Part shown: one piece after another, positions 24,319 through 32,474 of the stretch | Numbering within the stretch: position 1 is the first letter of the stretch | Layout of the letters: the number at the start of each line of letters is the position of its first letter | Assembly: GCA_012518075.1 (NCBI GenBank) | Contig: JAAYTG010000097.1 | Location: 1 to 40,091 of the forward strand | From: Clostridiales bacterium | GTDB lineage: Bacteria; Bacillota; Clostridia; Caldicoprobacterales; UBA3941 | DNA length: 40,091 nt | Direction: 5' to 3' | Translations under genes and position numbers: made by a program | Notes under the pieces: model-generated | The model's database searches: none | What the model was told of the DNA's origin: nothing | What the model saw: the letters and a program-made list of their open reading frames with translations, nothing else

Positions 24319-24918
24319 TTAATTGCTTACTTCCATTGGAAAAACCTCTACTTGATTGGGATTAACCCCTAATGCAACCTGCACAGCCTTCATAAGCTCC
24401 ATTTTTACCCTTATGTCCTCGGCCCCTTCAGAAATGATTATTACCCCTTTTATTTCTGGCTCCACCTCCTTTAAAATAATGGGTTTTGAACCCTCTGAAT
24501 CATTAAACGTTGACGGTTGAAAATTCTTATCCGTTTGATTTATTCTTCTTGTACCGCCGCTGTTATCTTCTTCTTCGGTCACTGTAGTGGATTCTACGGT
24601 GTTCATAGCAGGTATGATTTCTTTACCAGAATTGTAGGTTATCATTACCTCTACTCTACCTGCTCCTTTTATAGCTGATAGTATTTCTTTTAGCCTTTGT
24701 TCATCTTGATTCCCAGTGGCATCATTTTTCTCTACCCAATGCAGTTGGCCTTCATTATCTGCTTGGATATCATCCTGATTTGCACTAGATGGCTTGTTTA
24801 ATGTAGAAGCGTAGATACTTATAATAATTGAGATCACTAGAATAACAACTATCCACTCCACGTTCTTGATTTCTTTAAACTTAGAAATTAAGTCTTTAAA
24901 TGATTTATTTCCCTCCAT
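24319..24918 (-). CDS. spoIIIAG: stage III sporulation protein AG
   Basis: The 199-aa protein has one membrane helix (about residues 22-42). Its extracytoplasmic domain, related to SpoIIIAH, assembles a large ring in the channel between mother cell and forespore. The family pattern is VEVMITYNSGKEI (about 92-105), then an insertion rich in Thr/Glu/Asn, then GVIIISEGAEDIRVKMELMKAVQVAL with the PNQVEVFPM end. GGAGGG stands 6 nt before ATG. It is 16 nt upstream of spoIIIAH. Confidence 0.94.
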   Translation of the reverse strand: MEGNKSFKDLISKFKEIKNVEWIVVILVISIIISIYASTLNKPSSANQDDIQADNEGQLHWVEKNDATGNQDEQRLKEILSAIKGAGRVEVMITYNSGKEIIPAMNTVESTTVTEEEDNSGGTRRINQTDKNFQPSTFNDSEGSKPIILKEVEPEIKGVIIISEGAEDIRVKMELMKAVQVALGVNPNQVEVFPMEVSN

Positions 24919-24944
24919 CTCTGGCCCTCCTTATCATAGGTTTG

Positions 24945-25544
24945 CTATTCATTACTTATGTATATTCTCGAATCATCTATTTCATAAGCATCAGATAGGT
25001 CTTCTTTAATCATTTGATAATCTTTTTTCTCATATTCCGATTGATTAGTAGTAGTCTTTTCATATCTAGTAGATTTTGATCCTATGGATATCTCAACAGG
25101 ATTTATTTCTAATGGATTATGACCACCGATCGTAACATCAATTCTATTTATAGAATATATATTTTCGTCATCGGGTTCTGATATTGTGATTGTTGCTGAA
25201 ACATTGGTAGCATCTGAAAGATACTTCTTAACTCTTCTAATTACATCTTCTTCTAGTTTGTCTTTATATAACTGCATCAAAAGATTTTCCTGATTTATTT
25301 CCAAAGCTTGATTTCGGGTAGTTATAGTTTCAAGTTCTGCCTCCATTGTTTTGAACCAAAGATTGCTCCTAAAATTAGGATAGTGACCTATTAGCTTTAA
25401 CAAAGGTTGTAAAATAACTAGCATAGTAATAAGTCCAACGAAAAAACGAGTATAGGTTTTTAGATTTCCTTTGGGAATAATCATATCCATCAGTGTTCCT
25501 AGAACAATTACACCAACTATATTTGCAATCCATTGATTTATCAT
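24945..25544 (-). CDS. spoIIIAF: stage III sporulation protein AF
   Basis: The 199-aa protein has two membrane helices near the N-terminus (about residues 5-22 and 35-52) followed by a soluble domain with RVKKYLSDATNVSATITI (about 105-122). It is a ring-forming component of the SpoIIIA complex. It has AAGGAG before the ATG and lies 13 nt after spoIIIAE. The last 40 residues are weakly conserved. Confidence 0.93.
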   Translation of the reverse strand: MINQWIANIVGVIVLGTLMDMIIPKGNLKTYTRFFVGLITMLVILQPLLKLIGHYPNFRSNLWFKTMEAELETITTRNQALEINQENLLMQLYKDKLEEDVIRRVKKYLSDATNVSATITISEPDDENIYSINRIDVTIGGHNPLEINPVEISIGSKSTRYEKTTTNQSEYEKKDYQMIKEDLSDAYEIDDSRIYISNE

Positions 25545-25557
25545 TGAAGATTCTCCT

Positions 25558-26751
25558 TTACCTCATCATAATAGTCATATTGCCGATTCCTATAAACAAT
25601 GCTATAGTCAAAAAAAACATAATAGCGATGCCTGCTATCGTAATAAAAAATATTAATAAAATACTACCTATTTCATTTAGACAAGTTACAATTCTTTTAT
25701 CGCTGATTGGTTCCAGCAAAGCACCGCAAATTTTATAAGCAAACATTAGCGACAGAATCTTCAATGTAGGATACAAACATAAGCCTATAGCAACTATTAA
25801 TCCAACTACACCCACTGCATTTTTAAGCATAAGTGAACAACTCACGAGAATATCAACTGTTTGAGAAAACATTTTACCGACTACCGGAACAAAATTTTCG
25901 ATAGCATATTTTGTAGTGCGAATTGAGATCCCATCAAAGGAGGCTGCAAGTATTCCTTGCATGCTAAGAACGCCGATAAATACAGTAAAAACGATACCTA
26001 AGATCCAGTTACAAATATTTTTGGTTAACTTGCTTAGGCTTTTAAGATTGATATTATCATTGATATTGCCTACCAATACAAGAATTGTAGATAGGTAGAT
26101 CAATGGTATCATGACACTTTTAAGAAAAACGCCGGTGATTCCCGATAGTAGCACCGTAGCTGGCTGCATGATCCCTGATGAAGCAATTCCGCCCATTCCA
26201 ATTAAAAGAGCCAAGAGAGCCGGAAATAGAATTTGCATAAATGAGATCATTTGTTCTATTGCATTTTTTCCGATATTAAGTGCCAGGCTTATGCTTTGTA
26301 TTATTAAAACAACTATCATAATATAACAAATCATCCATGCCAATTCACCCACTGATGCATTACTAAAGTTACTTTTAAAATTATTTAGAATCCCGGTAAT
26401 TATTGCTATAGCAAAAATTTTAACCATAAAGGATAAATTCAAGGTGATCTCGTCAAAAAGAGTTGCACCAATTGTCTGGAATACTTGATTCCAATTAAAT
26501 TGGAAATTACCGCTTACAATATTTATTATCATTTCTCTTATACTGACATTTGATGACAGGTAGTCTCCATTCTTATTCAACCCATTAGCAAACTCATCCC
26601 ATTTATCGATATTTAAATAATCCAATTGATCTTCTGCTATTTTACGAATTTCTTCACTTATATCAGTTATATGATCCTCTTTCATAAAAGCTACTTTGGA
26701 GGGGATTAGTATAAGAACAATAATAATCCCAACAATAGCTAAGTTTTTCAT
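25558..26751 (-). CDS. spoIIIAE: stage III sporulation protein AE
   Basis: This 397-aa polytopic protein, the largest membrane part of the SpoIIIA complex, has a cleavable-looking N-terminal hydrophobic segment (residues 4-22), a short soluble region (25-85) and about eight membrane helices. Family motifs are visible: ALLALLIGMGGIASSGIMQPATVLL and the KYAIENFVPVVGKMFSQTVD region (about 275-300). It probably forms the membrane pore platform. AAGGAG lies 9 nt upstream of the ATG. Confidence 0.94.
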   Translation of the reverse strand: MKNLAIVGIIIVLILIPSKVAFMKEDHITDISEEIRKIAEDQLDYLNIDKWDEFANGLNKNGDYLSSNVSIREMIINIVSGNFQFNWNQVFQTIGATLFDEITLNLSFMVKIFAIAIITGILNNFKSNFSNASVGELAWMICYIMIVVLIIQSISLALNIGKNAIEQMISFMQILFPALLALLIGMGGIASSGIMQPATVLLSGITGVFLKSVMIPLIYLSTILVLVGNINDNINLKSLSKLTKNICNWILGIVFTVFIGVLSMQGILAASFDGISIRTTKYAIENFVPVVGKMFSQTVDILVSCSLMLKNAVGVVGLIVAIGLCLYPTLKILSLMFAYKICGALLEPISDKRIVTCLNEIGSILLIFFITIAGIAIMFFLTIALFIGIGNMTIMMR

Positions 26752-26764
26752 ATGTTGAAGCTCC

Positions 26765-27151
26765 TTATGGCAATATTCTCAAAACTGTTTCTGTAAGCAC
26801 TGTCAAGATAGGTAAGCCAAGAATCATTATCATCACCTTACCCCCTAGTTCTATCTTGGATGCTATACCATTTTCCCCCATATCCTTGCATATCTGCGAA
26901 CCAAATTCAGTAATGTATGCTATACCAATTATCTTAATTAAGGTAGATACAAATACAGTGTCGATTTGGGTTTTATTGACTATGTCGTTGAATACTCCTA
27001 GTATATAAGGTAGCTTGTCTGCTATAATGAGAAATATTAAGATGGTTGCTGCAATGCTTATAAGACCAGCGATCTCAGGCTTTTGCTGTTTTATAGTTAT
27101 AGAAAAAATAGCTGCTACAATACCTATTCCAATAATTTGTATTATATCCAT
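26765..27151 (-). CDS. spoIIIAD: stage III sporulation protein AD
   Basis: The 128-aa protein has four hydrophobic helices. It is homologous to SpoIIIAC and contains the conserved FVSTLIKIIGIAYITEFGSQICKDMGENGIASKIELGGK region (about 68-106, shown here only as landmarks: IAYITEF and CKDMGE). It is a membrane component of the mother-cell channel. The GGAGGTGG site is about 12 nt before the ATG, a rather long spacing. Confidence 0.95.
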   Translation of the reverse strand: MDIIQIIGIGIVAAIFSITIKQQKPEIAGLISIAATILIFLIIADKLPYILGVFNDIVNKTQIDTVFVSTLIKIIGIAYITEFGSQICKDMGENGIASKIELGGKVMIMILGLPILTVLTETVLRILP

Positions 27152-27193
27152 CTAAAACCGAGCCACCTCCATCTAATATCTTTTGTTATAGTT

Positions 27194-27391
27194 CTAATAT
27201 AAGCGAAAAATATTCTTCACACTATTGAATAGATCACTAATCAGATTAATCACCATTAGGAGCACTACGACAACACCGGTCAGGGTTGTTAACATGGCCA
27301 TTTCCTCTCTATCTGCCCTTAAGAGTACTTGATTTAATACAGCCACTAATATACCAATTGCAGCTATCTTAAAGATAATATCAATATTCAC
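27194..27391 (-). CDS. spoIIIAC: stage III sporulation protein AC
   Basis: The 65-aa membrane protein has two helices (about residues 5-20 and 32-52) and a basic C-terminal end, as in all SpoIIIAC. The longest frame begins at ATG 27406, but GGAGG falls just inside it; GTG 27391 has that site at 8 nt and gives the usual length and N-terminus (MNIDIIFKIAAIGILVAVL). It is a paralogue of the N-terminal half of SpoIIIAD. Confidence 0.92.
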   Translation of the reverse strand: MNIDIIFKIAAIGILVAVLNQVLLRADREEMAMLTTLTGVVVVLLMVINLISDLFNSVKNIFRLY

Positions 27392-27414
27392 CCTCATTTC
27401 CTCCATTCGAAAAA

Positions 27415-27936
27415 TTAAAACAATACTATAGCTATGCCAATTCCTAATAGTATTCCTAGGCTACGATACATTTTCCCATAGCTTAGACCTATTTGCTGTG
27501 CTTTTTTTTCCTCTGTTTTCAATTGATGCTGGGCAAGTTCAAAATATTTTACTTGGCTTTGTCTATCACCATTTCCTAATTGCAGCCCGAATCTATACAT
27601 AATCTCATATTCTTCCTTGCCTATATATGGATTGTTCCTAATTTTTTTGAGACATTCCTGCCACGCATCTGCCAGAGAATACTCGTTCTTATCCTCTAAG
27701 ACACTTGCCATTTCGACAAAAAATGCCTTCCATTCCCCACTTAATGTTCTAATAGAATTTCTAATGGCTTGAGATAAGAAGGTTGAGTAATAAATCATTT
27801 CTGTTTCCAAGTAAGCTAGAATACTTTGTAAAACCCTAATATTATAGATTCTTCGGTTATATCGGTAGGACATATGCATGCCCAAAAGGGTGCAAGAAAT
27901 AATAATTAGTGTACTCGAGATTACTTTTAACAACAC
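27415..27936 (-). CDS. spoIIIAB: stage III sporulation protein AB
   Basis: The 173-aa protein has one N-terminal and one C-terminal membrane helix and a GspF-like helical domain between them (about 25-150), containing YLETEMIYY and IGLSYGKMYRSLG. It is thought to partner the SpoIIIAA ATPase as the GspF analogue of this secretion-like machine. The open frame extends back to ATG 27990; GTG 27936, with AAAGGAAG 9 nt before it, gives the family length and an N-terminus that starts at the membrane helix. Confidence 0.92.
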   Translation of the reverse strand: MLLKVISSTLIIISCTLLGMHMSYRYNRRIYNIRVLQSILAYLETEMIYYSTFLSQAIRNSIRTLSGEWKAFFVEMASVLEDKNEYSLADAWQECLKKIRNNPYIGKEEYEIMYRFGLQLGNGDRQSQVKYFELAQHQLKTEEKKAQQIGLSYGKMYRSLGILLGIGIAIVLF

Positions 27937-27990
27937 TTCGCTTCTTCCTTTCTTGCAAATTCTTGAGGGTATGCCAGTAGATTTCCTCAT

Positions 27991-28983
27991 TTACCTAATA
28001 GGATGATCGAGCAATTCTTGGCCGTCAAATCCATCGTAGACTTTTTCCAAGGTACCAGTACCTAAACTATTTCCTAGCACCAATATCCTTTTAAAAACCT
28101 TTTTATCTAACAAAGATTTTAATATAGGTCTTTTACGCGCATCTTCCAATCCATGACTGTGAGCAGTTGTTATTATCGTAATGCCAGCATTTAGAGCATC
28201 TTCTATGGCTATAATATCTTCAGGTTTGCCAATTTCATCGGTAACAATAACGTTTGGTGACATTGATCGGATCAGCAAAATCATACCTATAGCTTTTGGA
28301 CATCCATCCAATATATCAGTTCTAATGCCTACATCATTTTGGGGAATCCCCTGAAAACATCCGGCTATCTCGGACCGTTCATCAACAAGCCCTATCTTAA
28401 TGCCTCTGAATCCTGTAAAACCGTTGCTCAACTGTCTTGTGAGATCTCTGAGTAAGGTGGTTTTGCCCATTTGTGGTGGTGACAAAATTAGAGTATGCAA
28501 TACATCATTACCTTTGGTAACATAAGGTATAGTTTTGCTGGCAGCATTAAGAATCTCCCTTGATATTCTTATATTAAAGGAGCTTATATGTTTAAAAGTA
28601 GTAATCCCTTCCTTGTTCAACACTGCTCTCCCAGATAATCCGATGCGATACCCTCCTTGTAAGGTTATATAGCCATTGCGCAGTTCTTCCTCAAAGGCAT
28701 ATATAGAATAATTAGATATTAGTTCCAAAGTTCTTCTAATATCTTCCGCAGTGACACAATAGCCCTTAGCTGGGTGATTAGTAACACTTCCATCTACACA
28801 TAGAAAATAGTCCCTTCCACGGCTGTATACCATGAGGGGACGACCTTGGCGGATTCTGATTTCCTCTAATTCTCCGAGTATTATGGGAGAAACTGATAAA
28901 ATGATTTTCTTTAGGTTACTAGGCAATGCATCTATAACTGGTTGAAAGCTGTATGCTAGATTATTAGCTATCTTTTGTTTCAT
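27991..28983 (-). CDS. spoIIIAA: stage III sporulation protein AA, secretion-type ATPase
   Basis: The 330-aa RecA-fold ATPase, related to GspE/VirB11, powers the SpoIIIA-SpoIIQ channel. Motifs: EIRIRQGRPLMVY in the N-domain (about 40-52), the P-loop SPPQMGKTT (about 170), GLVDERSEIAG, and Walker B-like NVIVTDEIG (about 240). ATG 28983 follows AAAGGAC; the longer frame upstream to 29079 crosses the preceding terminator and is not used. It is the first gene of the eight-gene operon. A sigma-E promoter is expected upstream but I could not identify one clearly. Confidence 0.95.
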   Translation of the reverse strand: MKQKIANNLAYSFQPVIDALPSNLKKIILSVSPIILGELEEIRIRQGRPLMVYSRGRDYFLCVDGSVTNHPAKGYCVTAEDIRRTLELISNYSIYAFEEELRNGYITLQGGYRIGLSGRAVLNKEGITTFKHISSFNIRISREILNAASKTIPYVTKGNDVLHTLILSPPQMGKTTLLRDLTRQLSNGFTGFRGIKIGLVDERSEIAGCFQGIPQNDVGIRTDILDGCPKAIGMILLIRSMSPNVIVTDEIGKPEDIIAIEDALNAGITIITTAHSHGLEDARKRPILKSLLDKKVFKRILVLGNSLGTGTLEKVYDGFDGQELLDHPIR

Positions 28984-29051
28984 ATGGACTCGTCCTTTCT
29001 TTTTGTATAATATATCTATGACGATTAGGACTTGTTTATAACTATTTAAAT

Positions 29052-29077
29052 AAAAAAAGACCGGTATCCAACCGGTC
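29052..29077 (-). terminator. terminator of the comFB-aro-efp transcription unit
   Basis: On the minus strand GACCGGT / ACCGGTC forms a 7-bp stem with a 5-nt loop and is followed by seven T. It separates the zinc-ribbon gene from spoIIIAA. Confidence 0.85.
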
Positions 29078-29115
29078 AATATATAATAGATTCTAAAATC
29101 AAAAATTTTAAGTAA

Positions 29116-29529
29116 TCAGTTATCTGTCTTAAGTGTGCCATCTTCGTCGTAAATTATCTCGTTGCAATTTGGACACAACAGCTCATCTTCAAAATCGAAT
29201 ATATCATCAGCGAAGTATACAGTATCATGACAGTGGGGACATTCTACTTCGATGTACTGGATGTTATCGGAATAGTCATCATCCTCATCATAGTCCTCAT
29301 AACCGTATATTTTATCCTCTAGATTTGATAGATCTTCATCGATAGTCTGGACATACTCTTCAAGTTCAACTTGAGAAGCATTTAATTCTGTAATTTCATC
29401 AACCATATCGTCTAGTACGTCAATAATCTTTATAAGTATTTTTCCTTCATTGGTACTATCATCAACTCCTAGACCATCCATTAAGCCTTTTAAATAGGCA
29501 ACCCGCTCAAGTAAATAGTTCAAACTCAT
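29116..29529 (-). CDS. acidic coiled-coil and zinc-ribbon protein (CD1247 N-terminal domain type)
   Basis: The 137-aa protein has an N-terminal helical part (LLERVAYLKGLMDGLG, residues 5-20) and a coiled coil rich in Glu/Asp (about 25-75). A strongly acidic linker follows (EDYDEDDDYSD), then a C-terminal zinc ribbon CPHC (about 97-100) and CPNC (about 120-123). Such proteins are found downstream of efp in clostridia and named after C. difficile CD1247; function is unknown to me. A zinc-ribbon and coiled-coil design suggests nucleic-acid or protein binding. ATG 29529 is only 2 nt from its GAGGGA site, so TTG 29523 may be the true start. Confidence 0.8.
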   Translation of the reverse strand: MSLNYLLERVAYLKGLMDGLGVDDSTNEGKILIKIIDVLDDMVDEITELNASQVELEEYVQTIDEDLSNLEDKIYGYEDYDEDDDYSDNIQYIEVECPHCHDTVYFADDIFDFEDELLCPNCNEIIYDEDGTLKTDN

Positions 29530-29596
29530 TCCCTCTTTCTATTACTTATTAGCAAATCTTGTACCATGTTAATTATTCAATAGTAATATGATACCC

Positions 29597-30154
29597 CTAA
29601 ACTCTTTCCATATACTCTCCTGATCTGGTATCAACTCGTATAACATCGCCTATGTTAACAAATAATGGGACATGCACTAATGCACCTGTCTCAAGTGTAG
29701 CAGGTTTACTACCTCCAGTAGCAGTATCTCCTTTAAATCCTGGTTCCGTTTCAGTAACTTCTAGCTCTACAAAGAATGGTGGTTCTACAGAGAATGCCTC
29801 TCCTTTAAAGAACTTAATAGTTACATTCATATTTTCCTTTATAAATTTGATTGTATCCTCTACTTGGCTATGATTAAGAGGGATTTGCTCGTAGGTTTCA
29901 GTATCCATGAAATAATACAGATTCCCATCGTTATATAAATACTGCATTTCCTTTGTCTCCACATGAGCTCTTGATACTTTTTCACTGGGGCTAAAGGTTC
30001 TTTCTAGTGTAGTGCCGGTGACAATATTTTTTATCTTTGTTCTTACAAAGGCAGCACCTTTCCCCGGTTTTACATGTTGAAAATCTACGACTGAGTAAAC
30101 CTGATCATCAATTTCAATTGTAATACCTTTTCTAAAATCTCCTGCAGAAATCAT
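29597..30154 (-). CDS. efp: translation elongation factor P
   Basis: The 185-aa EF-P relieves ribosome stalling at proline runs. The three-domain tRNA-mimic fold starts [16 protein letters not shown]. The modified residue is K32 in PGKGAAFVR, at the tip that reaches the peptidyl-transferase centre. The C-terminal OB domain ends with the family signature around [25 protein letters not shown] precedes the ATG. Length and all landmarks are standard. It lies between aroQ and the zinc-ribbon gene; the gap to aroQ is 51 nt, so co-transcription is likely. Confidence 0.98.
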   Translation of the reverse strand: MISAGDFRKGITIEIDDQVYSVVDFQHVKPGKGAAFVRTKIKNIVTGTTLERTFSPSEKVSRAHVETKEMQYLYNDGNLYYFMDTETYEQIPLNHSQVEDTIKFIKENMNVTIKFFKGEAFSVEPPFFVELEVTETEPGFKGDTATGGSKPATLETGALVHVPLFVNIGDVIRVDTRSGEYMERV

Positions 30155-30205
30155 TACTTCATCTCCTATTCATAATAGAAATATTATTATAGTTAATTTT
30201 TAAAC

Positions 30206-30652
30206 CTAGTCTGTAGACGGATTAGTCAAATGCTTAACTAGAAAATCTAAGGCTAATCCATAGCCTTCCAACCCTAGGCCACTAATCTGTCCCAGACATA
30301 CGGGAGCTATAACAGACAAATGGCGAAAAGGTTCTCTAGCACTAATGTTTGATATATGTACTTCAATTACCGGGAGATTAACTGACGATACGGCATCCCT
30401 AAGAGCATAGCTATAATGACTAAAAGCTCCAGGATTGAAGATTATACCATGGGTATCTCTTCTAGCTTCATGTATTTGATCAATTAGAGCGCCTTCATTA
30501 TTGGATTGAAAATGATAAATTTCTACACCTAAAGCTTGAGCACTCTTATTCATATATTTGATCAAACTCTCCAAACTGATTTCACCGTAAATAGAAGGCT
30601 CTCTCTCCCCTAGAAGATTTAAATTGGGTCCATTTAAGATTAGAATCTTCAT
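30206..30652 (-). CDS. aroQ: type II 3-dehydroquinate dehydratase
   Basis: The 148-aa dodecameric enzyme of the shikimate pathway converts 3-dehydroquinate to 3-dehydroshikimate. Visible are the active-site loop NGPNLNLLGEREPSIYG with catalytic Arg and Tyr, FQSNNEGALIDQIHEA, NPGAFSHYSYALRDA, and the catalytic histidine in VEVHISNISAREPFR. The frame opens at TTG 30661, but ATG 30652 matches the family N-terminus MKILILNGPN. AAGGGAG lies about 12 nt before it. It shares the transcript with aroK. Confidence 0.95.
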   Translation of the reverse strand: MKILILNGPNLNLLGEREPSIYGEISLESLIKYMNKSAQALGVEIYHFQSNNEGALIDQIHEARRDTHGIIFNPGAFSHYSYALRDAVSSVNLPVIEVHISNISAREPFRHLSVIAPVCLGQISGLGLEGYGLALDFLVKHLTNPSTD

Positions 30653-30693
30653 AACAAACAAGAACTCCCTTAATTAATCTCACATATATATTA

Positions 30694-31581
30694 TCATATA
30701 TTGGTATTTTTGAATAGGTTCAATTTTTCTCGATAAATATCCTTTAGTCTAAGAGCATCTTCGGCCATAACCTCTCTGGATTCACATATTATTGTTGGAG
30801 TCAGTTGTCTTTCAATAATTACTTCTGCTAAAGGTGAGAATTCTGGCCCATACTGAGAATCAGAAATGGTCCAGTGCTTTTTCTCACCACCTGTTGTAAA
30901 TTCGATACGGCTAAAGTGAGAATGAAAAACCTTAGTTCTCTCATAGCCAATAGCATCTTCTACACTATTTAGGATCAATTCGTAATCTTCTTTACTATTT
31001 ATTGCACCTAATCCTCGGGCGTGCAGATGTCCAAAATCCAGAGTAGGAATAATATTTTCATGAAAAGAGCAAAAGTATAGAACTTCTTTTAAATTACCCA
31101 CTTGATTTATTTTGCCCATTGTTTCGGGACACAGAAACATACCCTTTTGGAGGAATGTTCTGGCTTTTTCTATAATTTGCTCTAGGGTGGAAGCAGCCCT
31201 TTCAACTGCTGTTTTTCTAGACATTTTTGCGCAGGAACCTGGATGAAAAACAACCCTCTTTGCTCCAAGCCAACTGGCCACTTTCAAAGAGTCCAATATA
31301 TATTTAATGGATTTTTCTCTTTTATCTTTTTCAGGTGAAGCAAGGTTTATATAATATGGGGCGTGAACACTAAGGGCAATATCATATAGTCTTGCCTGTT
31401 CACCAATTGCTCTTGCTGTTTCTTCCTTTATGTTTATACCCCGAGTTAATGAATACTCATAAGCATTTAAACCCATATCATAAAGCCACTTAGGCATTTG
31501 TACACTAGTTTTATTCCCTTGTTCATAAAATATTTTACTGTTTCCTGAGGGGCCAAATCTAGTTTCTTCACACAAGACCAC
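30694..31581 (-). CDS. TIM-barrel protein of the endonuclease IV / sugar isomerase fold
   Basis: The 295-aa xylose-isomerase-like TIM barrel has metal ligands in the order of endonuclease IV: SVHAPYYINLA (about 71), VVFHPGS (about 110), CPETMGK (about 153), TLDFGHLHARG (about 188), VFHSHFSR (about 223) and CESR near the end. The Asp-x-His pair of true AP endonucleases is not seen; EKKH stands at that place. It may be a DNA repair enzyme, a sugar isomerase or an aro-related dehydratase. GTG 31581 overlaps the aroK stop (TAGTG), so it is translationally coupled to aroK. A start further in cannot be excluded. Confidence 0.75.
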   Translation of the reverse strand: MVLCEETRFGPSGNSKIFYEQGNKTSVQMPKWLYDMGLNAYEYSLTRGINIKEETARAIGEQARLYDIALSVHAPYYINLASPEKDKREKSIKYILDSLKVASWLGAKRVVFHPGSCAKMSRKTAVERAASTLEQIIEKARTFLQKGMFLCPETMGKINQVGNLKEVLYFCSFHENIIPTLDFGHLHARGLGAINSKEDYELILNSVEDAIGYERTKVFHSHFSRIEFTTGGEKKHWTISDSQYGPEFSPLAEVIIERQLTPTIICESREVMAEDALRLKDIYREKLNLFKNTNI

Positions 31582-32096
31582 TATTTATTGTCATCCCTTC
31601 CAATCAACTTTATAATGTCATTCATGATTTGCTCCTTACTTTTCCCATCAGTTGTTACTGTATGGTGAGCCATCATATATATAGGGCGTCTCTGGGTGTA
31701 AAGTTCATCTATCCGTCTTTTTAGGTTACCATGATTTAGCATAGGACGATTACTAGAATCCTTTAATCTATCATACAAGAGGGCTGATGAAGCATCTAAA
31801 TGGATCACTGTACCTTTTGATAACATTGTATTAAATAATTCTCTGTTCATTACTGCACCACCACCAGTGGACACCACAAGCTTATGTAAGTTCATTATGT
31901 CCATTATTGCCTTATATTCCAATCTCCTAAAATATTCTTCTCCATGTCTATTAAAAATATCCGGTATGTCCGTTCCAGCTATTTCCATAATCTTTTCATC
32001 AGTATCAACAAAAGCATAGGACAGTTTTTTTGCTAATTCACTTCCTATTGTAGTCTTGCCTACGCCCATAAATCCAATCAATATAATCTTATTCAT
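31581..32096 (-). CDS. aroK: shikimate kinase
   Basis: The 171-aa kinase phosphorylates shikimate at O3. P-loop GFMGVGKTT with K14, shikimate-binding FVDTDEKI (Asp about 33), EEYFRRLEYKA with the binding Arg (about 57), STGGGAVM (about 78-84), the lid arginine in SSNRPML (about 117) and the adenine-loop RRPIY (about 135). Its ATG overlaps the stop of the ComFB-like gene by 8 nt (ATGAATAA), and its stop overlaps the next start. Confidence 0.96.
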   Translation of the reverse strand: MNKIILIGFMGVGKTTIGSELAKKLSYAFVDTDEKIMEIAGTDIPDIFNRHGEEYFRRLEYKAIMDIMNLHKLVVSTGGGAVMNRELFNTMLSKGTVIHLDASSALLYDRLKDSSNRPMLNHGNLKRRIDELYTQRRPIYMMAHHTVTTDGKSKEQIMNDIIKLIGRDDNK

Positions 32097-32397
32097 TGGA
32101 GTACATTCCTAAATTATGTCTCGGATTCTTACTGACCACATCAATCGCTTTTACAAGAGCCATAATTATATCCACCTCAAATTGTTGTTGAAGGTATGCT
32201 ATCTTTGAATATATTTCACCCTGACTTGTCACGATATATTTAGGCGGTAGTGTATTAAGGGCACAAGCCATAATATCTAAGCGACATCTAGTGCATGTAC
32301 AGAATTCATACTTTTTTGATAGTTCATTCAACACAGTAGGCACAACATCTTCCATGTAATTCTTTAAGAAAATTGAGTCTTTGTTTTTCTGCTTCAC
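32089..32397 (-). CDS. comFB: ComFB-family protein
   Basis: The 102-aa protein has the late-competence ComFB pattern: NYMEDVVPTVLNEL at the start, then the cysteine cluster CTCTRCRLDIMACALNTLPPKY with C33, C35, C38 and C45. The cysteines suggest zinc binding. ComFB proteins from cyanobacteria and Bacillus have been reported to bind cyclic dinucleotides; that is recalled knowledge, not visible here. GTG 32397 follows AAAGGAGG. It is first in a unit with aroK, the TIM-barrel gene, aroQ and efp, but directly follows the pilus cluster, so it may serve pilus control. Confidence 0.85.
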   Translation of the reverse strand: MKQKNKDSIFLKNYMEDVVPTVLNELSKKYEFCTCTRCRLDIMACALNTLPPKYIVTSQGEIYSKIAYLQQQFEVDIIMALVKAIDVVSKNPRHNLGMYSNE

Positions 32398-32419
32398 CTT
32401 TAGGCCTCCTTTTGTAATG

Positions 32420-32447
32420 ATTATAACATTTATACCACGAAAACCAA
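32420..32447 (-). promoter_or_regulatory. promoter of the comFB-aroK-aroQ-efp unit
   Basis: On the minus strand TTGGTT (32447-32442), 16-nt spacer and TGTTATAAT (extended -10, 32425-32420) lie about 25 nt before the comFB start. It would separate this unit from the pilus genes. Confidence 0.6.
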
Positions 32448-32474
32448 AGTCTCATTTATTTATTATAGAAGATA

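Noticed and set aside
25493-26326. Plus-strand open frames inside spoIIIAE and spoIIIAF
   Set aside because: They are shadow frames of well-recognised genes and lack ribosome sites and recognisable composition.
28480-28520. Serine replacing the first P-loop glycine in SpoIIIAA (SPPQMGKTT) as a defect
   Set aside because: As I recall, clostridial SpoIIIAA proteins often have Ser there; lysine and threonine are intact, so the ATPase is probably active.
28984-29050. A sigma-E promoter for spoIIIAA at TATTATACAAA
   Set aside because: The -10 resembles CATACAnT at six of eight bases, but no acceptable -35 lies at the right distance, so I do not list it although one is expected.
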